Shown: positions 44,900 to 52,310 of the stretch, in pieces | Layout: each line of letters starts with the position of its first letter | Position numbering within the stretch: the first letter of the stretch is position 1 | NCBI GenBank assembly: GCA_000702085.1 | Contig: KL370861.1 | Span: 126,911 to 190,910, forward strand | Reading direction: 5' to 3' | Source of the DNA: Lachnospiraceae bacterium P6A3 | Lineage (GTDB): Bacteria > Bacillota > Clostridia > Lachnospirales > Lachnospiraceae | Length of the DNA: 64,000 nt | Notes under the pieces: generated by a model | Told to the model about the DNA's origin: nothing | The model's input: only the letters and a program-made list of their open reading frames with translations | Databases searched by the model: none | Translations under genes and position numbers: made by a program

Positions 44900-45979
44900 A
44901 TGTCTCTTTCGATGAATAATAAGGAATCAAAAGTAATGATAACTGAAGAAATGCAAAAGAAGATTCAAGCTCAGAAAGTTATAAATGAACAGGTCAAGGC
45001 TGCACGTGAGGCTTGTAAGCCAACAACATGTATTATGTGCGGGAAACCCTTAAATGGGGGAATATGTAATTCCCATTCAGTTCCGCAAATGGTTCTTAAA
45101 ACGCTAACAGAAAAGGGAATGATTTATAATAAGAATAGAATAGCAGATGTTAATTATTTTAAAGGGGAAGTTGGATTAAACCAAGCTGGAACATTTAGAA
45201 TCATTTGTAGAGAGTGTGACAGTAATGCATTTAAGGAATATGAAGATCCGGAAAAGATTCTACAAAAGCCCGATACAATTATGCTTGCTGAGATTGCTAT
45301 AAAAGATGTGATTTTAATGTTAAGTACTAGAGACTATGAGTATGAGACATATGTAAAGATGTTAGATGAACACAAGATATTAAACCTGCCTCAATTGATG
45401 AAGGTAAACAGGCTGGATTTTAGAGACTATTGTTCGGATTTTAATGATTTCATGACTATAGCAACAGGTGTATCTAATTATGGTTTTAATGTCTTGTATT
45501 GGAATGTTCTTCAATATGTAGTTCCGATTGCTGTTCAGGGAATGTTTACGATATATAAGGACATGTATGGTGAAATAATAAATGATCCCCATGATATAGA
45601 TGAAAACAAAAAAATCGAGTCAGTGCATTTGGCTATTTTTCCCTATGATGGGAAGACTGCAATAACGCTCTTTAGTTTAAAAAAAGATAAAAGTTATAGA
45701 ATAATAATGCATCAAATGAACTCATCATCAGAAGAAGAAAAATTGAGATTCATAAATTATTTAGTATTTGCCTTGGCAGATAATTACTACATGTCAAAAT
45801 CGATTAGTGATGAGTTTCTAAATAATGAATATGTGATTAAGCTTAGCAGAGAGTATTTGGAGCACCCAAACTACGGTATGCCTATTATTGAGAAAAAGGA
45901 TATTAAGTATTTTTCAAATGCACCGGTAAGTCCACAGGATCTTCCGGTAATATTTGATGAAAAATATGCGCTTACATAG
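44900..45979 (+). CDS. Hypothetical protein with HNH-like zinc-binding start
   Basis: About 359 aa. Near residue 40: CIMCGKPLNGGICNSHSVPQ and, 50 residues later, ICRECDS. CxxC...SHxxP...CxxC is the layout of zinc-structured HNH-like nucleases, but catalytic residues cannot be assigned. The rest is helical and unrecognised. ATG 44900 is preceded by AAGGGAAGGA; the upstream TTG frame is not credible. AT-rich codon use compared with neighbours. Confidence 0.6.
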   Translation: MSLSMNNKESKVMITEEMQKKIQAQKVINEQVKAAREACKPTTCIMCGKPLNGGICNSHSVPQMVLKTLTEKGMIYNKNRIADVNYFKGEVGLNQAGTFRIICRECDSNAFKEYEDPEKILQKPDTIMLAEIAIKDVILMLSTRDYEYETYVKMLDEHKILNLPQLMKVNRLDFRDYCSDFNDFMTIATGVSNYGFNVLYWNVLQYVVPIAVQGMFTIYKDMYGEIINDPHDIDENKKIESVHLAIFPYDGKTAITLFSLKKDKSYRIIMHQMNSSSEEEKLRFINYLVFALADNYYMSKSISDEFLNNEYVIKLSREYLEHPNYGMPIIEKKDIKYFSNAPVSPQDLPVIFDEKYALT

Positions 45980-45989
45980 TTCTGCCTCC

Positions 45990-46050
45990 ATTTTGAAAAA
46001 GTAGGTTTTTGGTAGGAAAGTGGTAGGTTTTGAGTATTCTTTTTCAAAAT
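45990..46050. repeat. 12-bp inverted repeat with GGTAGG repeats
   Basis: ATTTTGAAAAAG (45990-46001) is perfectly inverted at 46039-46050 (CTTTTTCAAAAT). Between them GTAGG, GGTAGG and GGTAGG occur in the same direction. It resembles a recombinase site or mobile-element end, and it is followed by two short ORFs typical of element cargo. Confidence 0.55.
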
Positions 46051-46068
46051 AGGGGTGATATATTTACA

Positions 46069-46260
46069 ATGGACAAAGCGAACGGGAAAACAAAAAAACA
46101 CTCGATCCGCCGAGTTCATTTTCTTTTGCAAAAGAATATCGGCATTGATGAGCGTCAGATCTTGACTTCGAAAGAGGTTGTGAGCCTGGCACTTTTTTCA
46201 TGCCATCAACCCAAGGCCGAGGATGACGATCCGGAGATGACACAAAAAGCGAAAGGATAA
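46069..46260 (+). CDS. Small hypothetical protein
   Basis: 63 aa, basic start and acidic end (SIRRVHFLLQKNIGIDERQ ... DDDPEM). RBS GGGGTGA. No family recognised. It sits directly behind the inverted-repeat structure and in front of a truncated ORF. Confidence 0.5.
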   Translation: MDKANGKTKKHSIRRVHFLLQKNIGIDERQILTSKEVVSLALFSCHQPKAEDDDPEMTQKAKG

Positions 46261-46269
46261 AAACACACT

Positions 46270-46329
46270 ATGGATTATGAATCATTCAAAGAGAAGTTTG
46301 TAGAGGACTTAAAGGACAGGCTTGAATGA
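46270..46329 (+). pseudogene. N-terminal stub resembling DUF5688
   Basis: 19 codons, MDYESFKEKFVEDLKDRLE then stop. The start resembles DUF5688 proteins, common in Lachnospiraceae elements, but more than nine tenths of a normal gene is missing. Confidence 0.4.
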
Positions 46330-46363
46330 ATAATTAGATCTGAGGAAAAATATACTTGCTGAT

Positions 46364-46400
46364 GGATGTGCATATTTGTGCACATCCATTTTTTTATTAT
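46364..46400 (+). promoter_or_regulatory. Dyad 2 with -10 box
   Basis: GGATGTGCA-N6-TGCACATCC (46364-46387), 7 bases, TATTAT (46395-46400). The start codon of the next gene is about 50 bases further. A T run in the spacer also lets the RNA hairpin act as a terminator for upstream transcripts. Confidence 0.82.
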
Positions 46401-46452
46401 TACATCAACAAATATGAAGACGCGATAGGAATGGCTTAATACGGAGGTATAT

Positions 46453-47424
46453 ATGGCATTAATAAATGATAATGACATGGAAGTGATTATGAAAGCTAAT
46501 CAGGAAGAAGTAATACGAAAAATGCTCAATGACCGACTTTATAGTCTTATCAAACTTCCGGTAAAAAAGCCTGACAAAATCATTGGTAAGAGTTCATCAA
46601 GCATATTTGTCTCGTATATGAATGATTACCTGGAGAGATCACTTGCAATAAGAGAAGTTGGATCGAAAGCGTTGTATGAAGATTGTGAATATTACTTGTT
46701 TATGTACCATACTAGGGGGATTGATGAAGAAAAAAAGGGTATATTTCAACATATTCTGGACAGGCACATGACTCAAATTGGCGAAGTGACGTATCCATCA
46801 ATAGATGAATTGATAGACTTCCTTAAGGGTAAAGAGTTTGCTCTTATAACCAATTATATGCATTACGGGAACATGGAAGCATTGAAAACCGACGATTTTA
46901 TTGAGGATATATTGCTCTTGTGGGAAAACCGTGAGGATGAATTTATCCGTCGGGAAGAAAAATGCGAAATCAGAATATATCTAACCGGGATGGATGATGG
47001 ACAGGTGAATGATTTAAACCTTATGAGACCTATGGATGTTCGTAAACTGAAGTTGGAACAGCAAATATTACGTCTTCTTAAGGATAAAAGTCAAAAGTTC
47101 AATCCTGAAGAGTATTACTCCGTAGAATACGCGACTTGGTCTGAAATTGTTCAGTCTTCTAACTTCACGACCAGATTTCATAGTAATACAGCCTGGGAGG
47201 CTGATCCGATTAATTATGTTTATGTGAGAATATCTGCTTTTGTTCTGCCGGGCAAGGTATCTTTAGAGGACATTGATAATACACCACAAAAGAGTGTCAC
47301 AACAGATTGTGATGGAAAGAATTATTTTATTGATTCAATTCATTTTAATTCAGATATCTTTTCTGATATTGCGGAATTCGAAAAATATATGGATTCATAT
47401 TTTTGCTATTTTGGAATGGATTAA
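46453..47424 (+). CDS. Hypothetical protein, dyad-controlled
   Basis: 323 aa, soluble. No recognised family. Features: charged N-terminus, tyrosine-rich middle (EDCEYYLFMYHTRGID), a WENREDEFIRREEKCEIRIYLTGMDDGQVNDL segment and a C-terminal beta-rich part. Excellent RBS (ACGGAGG). First gene of the unit behind dyad 2. Confidence 0.65.
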   Translation: MALINDNDMEVIMKANQEEVIRKMLNDRLYSLIKLPVKKPDKIIGKSSSSIFVSYMNDYLERSLAIREVGSKALYEDCEYYLFMYHTRGIDEEKKGIFQHILDRHMTQIGEVTYPSIDELIDFLKGKEFALITNYMHYGNMEALKTDDFIEDILLLWENREDEFIRREEKCEIRIYLTGMDDGQVNDLNLMRPMDVRKLKLEQQILRLLKDKSQKFNPEEYYSVEYATWSEIVQSSNFTTRFHSNTAWEADPINYVYVRISAFVLPGKVSLEDIDNTPQKSVTTDCDGKNYFIDSIHFNSDIFSDIAEFEKYMDSYFCYFGMD

Positions 47425-47438
47425 TGGAGGAAAACTAT

Positions 47439-47870
47439 ATGTATAAAGGTATATTTTGGTGTTATTTAACCTGTTTTGATGACGATATGTTTGGGGTTAC
47501 GGTTCTACCGGTAAAGGTAAAATGCGATCTTTCAGGAAGTGCTTTGGAGGATGCGGAGTTTAGCTCAAAATCCGGAGATAACTTCAATCATGAAATTGAA
47601 TGGGAAAAAAGAAAGGATTCAGAAAGGATTTGTAGGAGACATCCGTATAATTATTATCCACGTGGACGAGTGGAGATTAAAAATGGCAAAATCAAGATCT
47701 TTGCTAATCCGGTGATAATGGAAGAGCCTGATGCTATGGAAAGCATTATCAATGCCTTTGAACTTGAGGAAGTTAAGGACAATGTTTCCTGGATAGCGGA
47801 TGGATCAAAGCATTATTGTTTTGCCGTGGATGCAATGAGTGGAGCTTTCTTGGATGATGAGGATGATTAA
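47439..47870 (+). CDS. Hypothetical protein
   Basis: 143 aa, acidic, Cys- and Trp-containing start (YKGIFWCYLTCFDDDMFG). ATG 47439 is preceded by GGAGGA inside the last codons of the previous gene, so it is translationally linked. Family unknown; size and acidity would fit an immunity-type or accessory protein. Confidence 0.62.
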   Translation: MYKGIFWCYLTCFDDDMFGVTVLPVKVKCDLSGSALEDAEFSSKSGDNFNHEIEWEKRKDSERICRRHPYNYYPRGRVEIKNGKIKIFANPVIMEEPDAMESIINAFELEEVKDNVSWIADGSKHYCFAVDAMSGAFLDDEDD

Positions 47871-47962
47871 GATAATGCATCCTGTAGAACAAAAGCCTTA
47901 AAACATAAGGAAACAGAGTTTTGGTGGGCCCTGGATTGAGGCGTCATAGGAGAGACCGGATC

Positions 47963-49093
47963 ATGGATTATATTGATTTTATTAATTCTAAGGATATCAG
48001 ATCTTATTTACGATCAATAGAATATAAGCCTAGCTTGCTTGAGTCTGCTTTTTTTATCTATTCTTCACGAATCAAGTCACTTGATGAAAAACATGAGGGA
48101 TGGAAAAAACTTGTTAAAGAAACAGATGATCTGATCCTGGATGAAAAGGCCGGCAGCAGGTGGGCTAAGACTGACAGGCACATTCCGGAAACTTATGGTA
48201 TGAGCGCACATAAATTGATTATCAGGCACATGGAGGATGAAGAGCTCATTCTGGAGTATTTCTGTTCAAGTAGTGCTGATTGTGTCTTTGTGCCTGAGTT
48301 TACGTTTTATAGAAGCAGATATGTCGGAGATACACGTCCCGTATATTATAACAGTGAATCCGGTCTGTATTTCAAGTGTTACGAAGATGCCAGAGATTAC
48401 TGCCTGAAGGAAGTGGAAGAAGACGGGGAGATTGTGGACTATTCGATTAAAAAGTATCTCTTTTCTTCATCATCCGATGAGCATTCTAATTATGTTGAAG
48501 CTCATTTTAATCTATCCGGAGAGGTGATGAGTATAGATATTTCTGCATGTAATTATGATCGTTTTCCGGATAAAATGCGGGATTATCTCACCTCAAGAGA
48601 GAAGTTTGCTGCCGATTGTGACTTTTTCGATAGAATGTGGTTCGATATTCCAACTCCTTTCCGAAAGGGGGATGTAGTAGTTTCAAGTACCGGTATATGG
48701 GGAAGCGGTAATCCCTTCGTCTTACTTAGCACTGATCCACAGTGGCGAAAATCGATGGCTGAATCAGGCAAATCGTATCGGGAGGGCAGTGATCTGAGTG
48801 ACATGATCGCAACCGGATGGAGTATTGGATTTGGAGATAAGCCCACAGAGATATTTGATGATGAGATGACCAATTACCTCGATATAGAATACTACAGGGA
48901 AGATTTCAAGGGCTTGGAGCGTCTTCTGCCACTTTTGGCATCACAAATAAAAGGTAATATCGACCTTTGGGAGTGGGATATTCTTAAGAATGAGATAATT
49001 AAGACCTCCTTACCAAACTATAAACTTGATTATATGAAGTCTTTTCCTGAAGTATCTATGATCTTAGATGGTTCTCCGGTGAATTCCAATTAG
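47963..49093 (+). CDS. Hypothetical protein (architecture shared with 51181 gene)
   Basis: 376 aa, no signal or membrane segment. N-terminal helical half, central tyrosine-rich beta region and TPFRKGDVVVSS (about residue 230), matching TPFSSGDIVAID in the protein at 51181-52224; both then have a long beta segment and an acidic helical tail. The shared layout suggests a distant paralogue pair. Family not recognised. RBS AGGAGA. No dyad directly upstream, so probably part of the dyad 2 unit. Confidence 0.6.
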   Translation: MDYIDFINSKDIRSYLRSIEYKPSLLESAFFIYSSRIKSLDEKHEGWKKLVKETDDLILDEKAGSRWAKTDRHIPETYGMSAHKLIIRHMEDEELILEYFCSSSADCVFVPEFTFYRSRYVGDTRPVYYNSESGLYFKCYEDARDYCLKEVEEDGEIVDYSIKKYLFSSSSDEHSNYVEAHFNLSGEVMSIDISACNYDRFPDKMRDYLTSREKFAADCDFFDRMWFDIPTPFRKGDVVVSSTGIWGSGNPFVLLSTDPQWRKSMAESGKSYREGSDLSDMIATGWSIGFGDKPTEIFDDEMTNYLDIEYYREDFKGLERLLPLLASQIKGNIDLWEWDILKNEIIKTSLPNYKLDYMKSFPEVSMILDGSPVNSN

Positions 49094-49107
49094 TCATTTT
49101 TCTGATA

Positions 49108-49144
49108 GGATGTGCGCAAATATGCACATCCTATAGTTTATCTT
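49108..49144 (+). promoter_or_regulatory. Dyad 3 with -10 box
   Basis: GGATGTGCG-N6-TGCACATCC (49108-49131), 7 bases, TATCTT (49139-49144). The downstream sequence TTTACATCAACA is also present behind dyad 2, showing that leader DNA was copied as well as the dyad. Confidence 0.82.
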
Positions 49145-49189
49145 TACATCAACAGATAGGAAAACACTAAGAAAGGAAAAGGTGACTAT

Positions 49190-50185
49190 ATGCAGATGAA
49201 CATGGGTATGTTTGCTATCACAGCAAGAAAAATTGAAAAAGAAGAATTTGATCATATTATGGCAGAGCATGCTAAATGGCTTTTGGATAAAGAAACCGGG
49301 AAAAGAGCAGATCTTAGTGATAAAAGCTTCAGCAAATGGGATCTTTCAGGACTTGATTTGTCGTATGCAGTTTTAGACGGAGCGGACTTATCGTTTGCCA
49401 ATCTGAGAGGAACTAATCTTACTCATGCTTCATTAAGACATGCTTTTATGCATGGTGTTAATCTTTCCGAAGCAAATATTGAGGATGCAGATTTAGCTTT
49501 GGTAGATGCATGCGAAGCAGTTCTGGATGGTGTTAAGGGAAAAGGAGCTATTTTCTCATTCTCAACCATGTGGAATTGTGATGTTAAAGGGGCTTATTTG
49601 GATGATGCTGCATTTATGGAGGCCAAATTATGTGATTGTGATTTTACCGGATCTAATCTTGAGAATGCTGTTTTTGCAGGTGCTGATCTTGATGATGCTA
49701 TTTTTGTCGGCACAAATCTGAAAAATGCAGATTTTATGTATGCCATAAGATCTTTTTGGTGTGATTTTACTAATGCCGAAATGACCGGAGTGAGACTTGA
49801 AGATGTTGATATTGATCCCAAGAATCTTAAGGGAGCAAAGGGATACAGTATTCCTTTATATTGCCCCGAGGAAGGTTCATTCATTGCATGGAAGAAGTGC
49901 AGAGATGGAAAAGTCCTCAAGCTGATGATACCTGAGGATGCAAAGAGAAAAGGAGAGTCCATATGCTCCTGCAGAGCTTCAAAGGTTGTGGTTCTGGATA
50001 TATTTGACAAGGACGGAAAATCTGTTGATCAGGCATTTAGTTTATATGATCCTTCTTTTGAATATGTTAAGGGAGCAACAGTATTCCCTAAGGTGATGGA
50101 TTATCACAATCTGGGTGATGTTGAGGGTATATATTTTGTGCTGTCTCGCTCGGAAACTGATCGTTATCACGAAAAAGATGAATAG
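49190..50185 (+). CDS. Pentapeptide-repeat protein with extra C-terminal domain
   Basis: 331 aa. Residues about 40-210 are A(D/N)LxX pentapeptide repeats (LSGLDLSYAVLDGADLSFANLRGTNL and following), forming a right-handed quadrilateral helix. The C-terminal ~110 residues (FIAWKKCRDGKVLKLMIPEDAKR..., CRASKVVVLDI) match the domain often fused to such repeats (DUF5758-like). Some pentapeptide proteins mimic DNA; here the role is unknown. RBS AAAGGAAAAGG. Confidence 0.85.
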   Translation: MQMNMGMFAITARKIEKEEFDHIMAEHAKWLLDKETGKRADLSDKSFSKWDLSGLDLSYAVLDGADLSFANLRGTNLTHASLRHAFMHGVNLSEANIEDADLALVDACEAVLDGVKGKGAIFSFSTMWNCDVKGAYLDDAAFMEAKLCDCDFTGSNLENAVFAGADLDDAIFVGTNLKNADFMYAIRSFWCDFTNAEMTGVRLEDVDIDPKNLKGAKGYSIPLYCPEEGSFIAWKKCRDGKVLKLMIPEDAKRKGESICSCRASKVVVLDIFDKDGKSVDQAFSLYDPSFEYVKGATVFPKVMDYHNLGDVEGIYFVLSRSETDRYHEKDE

Positions 50186-50194
50186 AGAGGTCTT

Positions 50195-50671
50195 ATGAAG
50201 TATATCTTTCTGGATGTAGACGGTGTTTTGAACAATGAAAATACAAAAGAGAGTAATCCGAGCGGGTATGTCGGCGTTTCTATGAAACTCATTCGCAATC
50301 TGGCTAAGATTGTAAAAGCCACTGATGCAAAGATTATCTTAACGAGTGATTGGAAGCACGGCTGGAGTGAGATCCGTTTCTGCTGTGATGATGATGTCAA
50401 TTATCTCCTGGATAAACTAAAAAAGTGTGGCTTGAGAATCCATAATCGTACTTATGACGAGAAACTTGAGGATTACTTTTTTACGGACAGAGGCGTGGGA
50501 ATACGGCATTTTTTGGAATCTCGCAATGATGTGGATGGATACGTGATAATTGACGATCACGTATTTGCTGATTTCGATGTGGAACAAAAGACTCATTTTA
50601 TACATACTGATTCGAAAAATGGGCTTACGGAAGATGATGTAAAAAAAGCAATTGAAATTCTATCGGAATAG
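50195..50671 (+). CDS. HAD-family phosphatase of the RNA-repair (SAK) type
   Basis: 158 aa. HAD motif I FLDVDGVLNNE, motif II TSD (IILTSDWKHG), and acidic motif IV VIIDDHVFADF. Short cap-less HADs with this DGVLN start occur in the RNA-repair Swiss Army knife proteins, where they process RNA end phosphates; a simple small-molecule phosphatase is the alternative. Nine bases after the pentapeptide gene, RBS AGAGAGG. Confidence 0.82.
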   Translation: MKYIFLDVDGVLNNENTKESNPSGYVGVSMKLIRNLAKIVKATDAKIILTSDWKHGWSEIRFCCDDDVNYLLDKLKKCGLRIHNRTYDEKLEDYFFTDRGVGIRHFLESRNDVDGYVIIDDHVFADFDVEQKTHFIHTDSKNGLTEDDVKKAIEILSE

Positions 50672-50686
50672 GGAAGGAAAAAAATC

Positions 50687-51184
50687 ATGAAAAAGATCGA
50701 TATAGAACATGCAGTTTCATTTACCGGGCACAGGCCAGAACGACTTGATATGTCTGAAGAGAAGGTTTTCAGCTGGTTGGATGAACAGATTCGAAAAGCT
50801 GTAGATGATGGCTATACAGATTTTATTACTGGAATGCAAAGAGGAGTAGATATTTGGGCTGCAGAGTTAGTGATGAAACTTAAGGAAGAAAGAAAAGATG
50901 TAAGTATCCGCTTATTTGCTGCTGTTGCGTTCAGAGGAATGGAGAATCAGTGGGAGAAAGACTGGCAGAAAAGATATCATGCCATTTTAAAAGCCTCGGA
51001 TGATATTACTTATGTCAGCGACAGGCCGGGGCGAGCGGCGTTCTTTAAACGCAATGAGTGGATGGTAGATAGATCCTCCAAAATTCTTGGTGTATACACC
51101 GGTGCTCCTGGTGGAACGAAGGAAACCATTATTTATGCGAGAAATCATGGAAAAGATGTAATTCTTATAGAGGACAAATTATGA
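50687..51184 (+). CDS. SLOG family protein, DUF1273-like
   Basis: 165 aa. Full DUF1273/YpsA-type sequence: FTGHRPERLD, FITGMQRGVDIWAAEL and DRSSKILGVYTGAPGGT, a Rossmann-like nucleotide-sensor fold. SLOG proteins act as nucleotide-ligand sensors or nucleosidases in conflict systems. A shortened relative lies at 43726. Overlaps the next gene by 4 bases. Confidence 0.85.
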   Translation: MKKIDIEHAVSFTGHRPERLDMSEEKVFSWLDEQIRKAVDDGYTDFITGMQRGVDIWAAELVMKLKEERKDVSIRLFAAVAFRGMENQWEKDWQKRYHAILKASDDITYVSDRPGRAAFFKRNEWMVDRSSKILGVYTGAPGGTKETIIYARNHGKDVILIEDKL

Positions 51185-52224
51185 AAACAGCAAATATGGG
51201 TATAACAGCTAGGATGTACATTCTCTTGAAAAGATGTGGAATGTCTGAGCAGATGGTAGACCATCTTATGGTTTTCGGAGATGTGTCAGAATGGACATTT
51301 AATCATATTATTTGCGGTGCACCAATCAGTTTGTATGAAAAGGTTCGTACAATCGAAGAATATATGGCACTTCATCAGATTGAGAAAGGAATTCTTGAGA
51401 ATACTTATCATGAAATGCTATCTGCACAGGGTGAATTGGAATTGTTATCTGAATGGGAAGATTCAGATGGAATGCTTTATTTGTTTGCTGAATGGTATGA
51501 CTTGGACGTATATATTGAAAAGAGCAGCCCCGTAGGGATGTTTACTACTGCGAAAGACGCCTTCGAATATATCAAAAATGAGGACAGAATGGAACAGGAA
51601 GATCTTTCTGAAGACGATGACCGTACAAATGGCGATTGGTATCGTTTGGAATTGTGGGAAAAGGATCCGGAAGGGCGAATGGAGCATACGTATGATTATT
51701 ATATTTATAATGGGCAAATTTGCTGGTTTAATGAGATGAAAGGTGTGCCTCAGAATCATGGGAATATATACTACTGGCCTGAAAGCCTTGCATATTCCCG
51801 CGGTGTTACAGATCTAAATCTTTCCACACCATTTAGCAGTGGAGATATTGTCGCGATTGACTGCAGGCCGTTTGGACCATGGTTTCCTGCGATAATACTT
51901 GAGGATTATGACCAATTTGACTGTTGCCTCCCTACAATACTGTTTAATGTTCCTTATACGCAAGTTTGGAGATGCAGTAGCCTTGTTCATAAACATCTGT
52001 TTTATGATTCAGAATGTCATTCCTATGAACCATTATTGTCTCCGTTGTATCGTTTGAGAAAGTTGGATGAATCAGAATTGGAGAAAATTGATACTCGGCT
52101 TCTTAAACTGAAGGAGTTAATTGACAAAGATTCGAATCACGGAATGAAGATATGGACCAAGCTTGATTGGGACGATATGACATATGAAAAATTGATTGAG
52201 CTGATTGAAAAGGCAGTTGTTTGA
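51181..52224 (+). CDS. Hypothetical protein (paralogous layout with 47963 gene)
   Basis: 347 aa, soluble. N-terminal helical segment (DHLMVFGDVSEWTFNHIICGAPISLYEKV), then Glu/Trp-rich regions and TPFSSGDIVAIDCRPFGPWFPAI, followed by a C-terminal helical tail. Coupled to the SLOG gene by a 4-base overlap, so the two proteins probably work together. No family recognised. Confidence 0.65.
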   Translation: MKTANMGITARMYILLKRCGMSEQMVDHLMVFGDVSEWTFNHIICGAPISLYEKVRTIEEYMALHQIEKGILENTYHEMLSAQGELELLSEWEDSDGMLYLFAEWYDLDVYIEKSSPVGMFTTAKDAFEYIKNEDRMEQEDLSEDDDRTNGDWYRLELWEKDPEGRMEHTYDYYIYNGQICWFNEMKGVPQNHGNIYYWPESLAYSRGVTDLNLSTPFSSGDIVAIDCRPFGPWFPAIILEDYDQFDCCLPTILFNVPYTQVWRCSSLVHKHLFYDSECHSYEPLLSPLYRLRKLDESELEKIDTRLLKLKELIDKDSNHGMKIWTKLDWDDMTYEKLIELIEKAVV

Positions 52225-52234
52225 TTTGCAAAAG

Positions 52235-52271
52235 GGATGTGCAAGATAATGCACATCCCCTTTTTTATGAT
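52235..52271 (+). promoter_or_regulatory. Dyad 4 with -10 box
   Basis: GGATGTGCA-N6-TGCACATCC (52235-52258), 7 bases, TATGAT (52266-52271). The next start codon is 39 bases after the -10 box. Confidence 0.83.
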
Positions 52272-52310
52272 TAGTACAACAGAAGATGATTGTGGCTATG
52301 GAGGTTGCTT

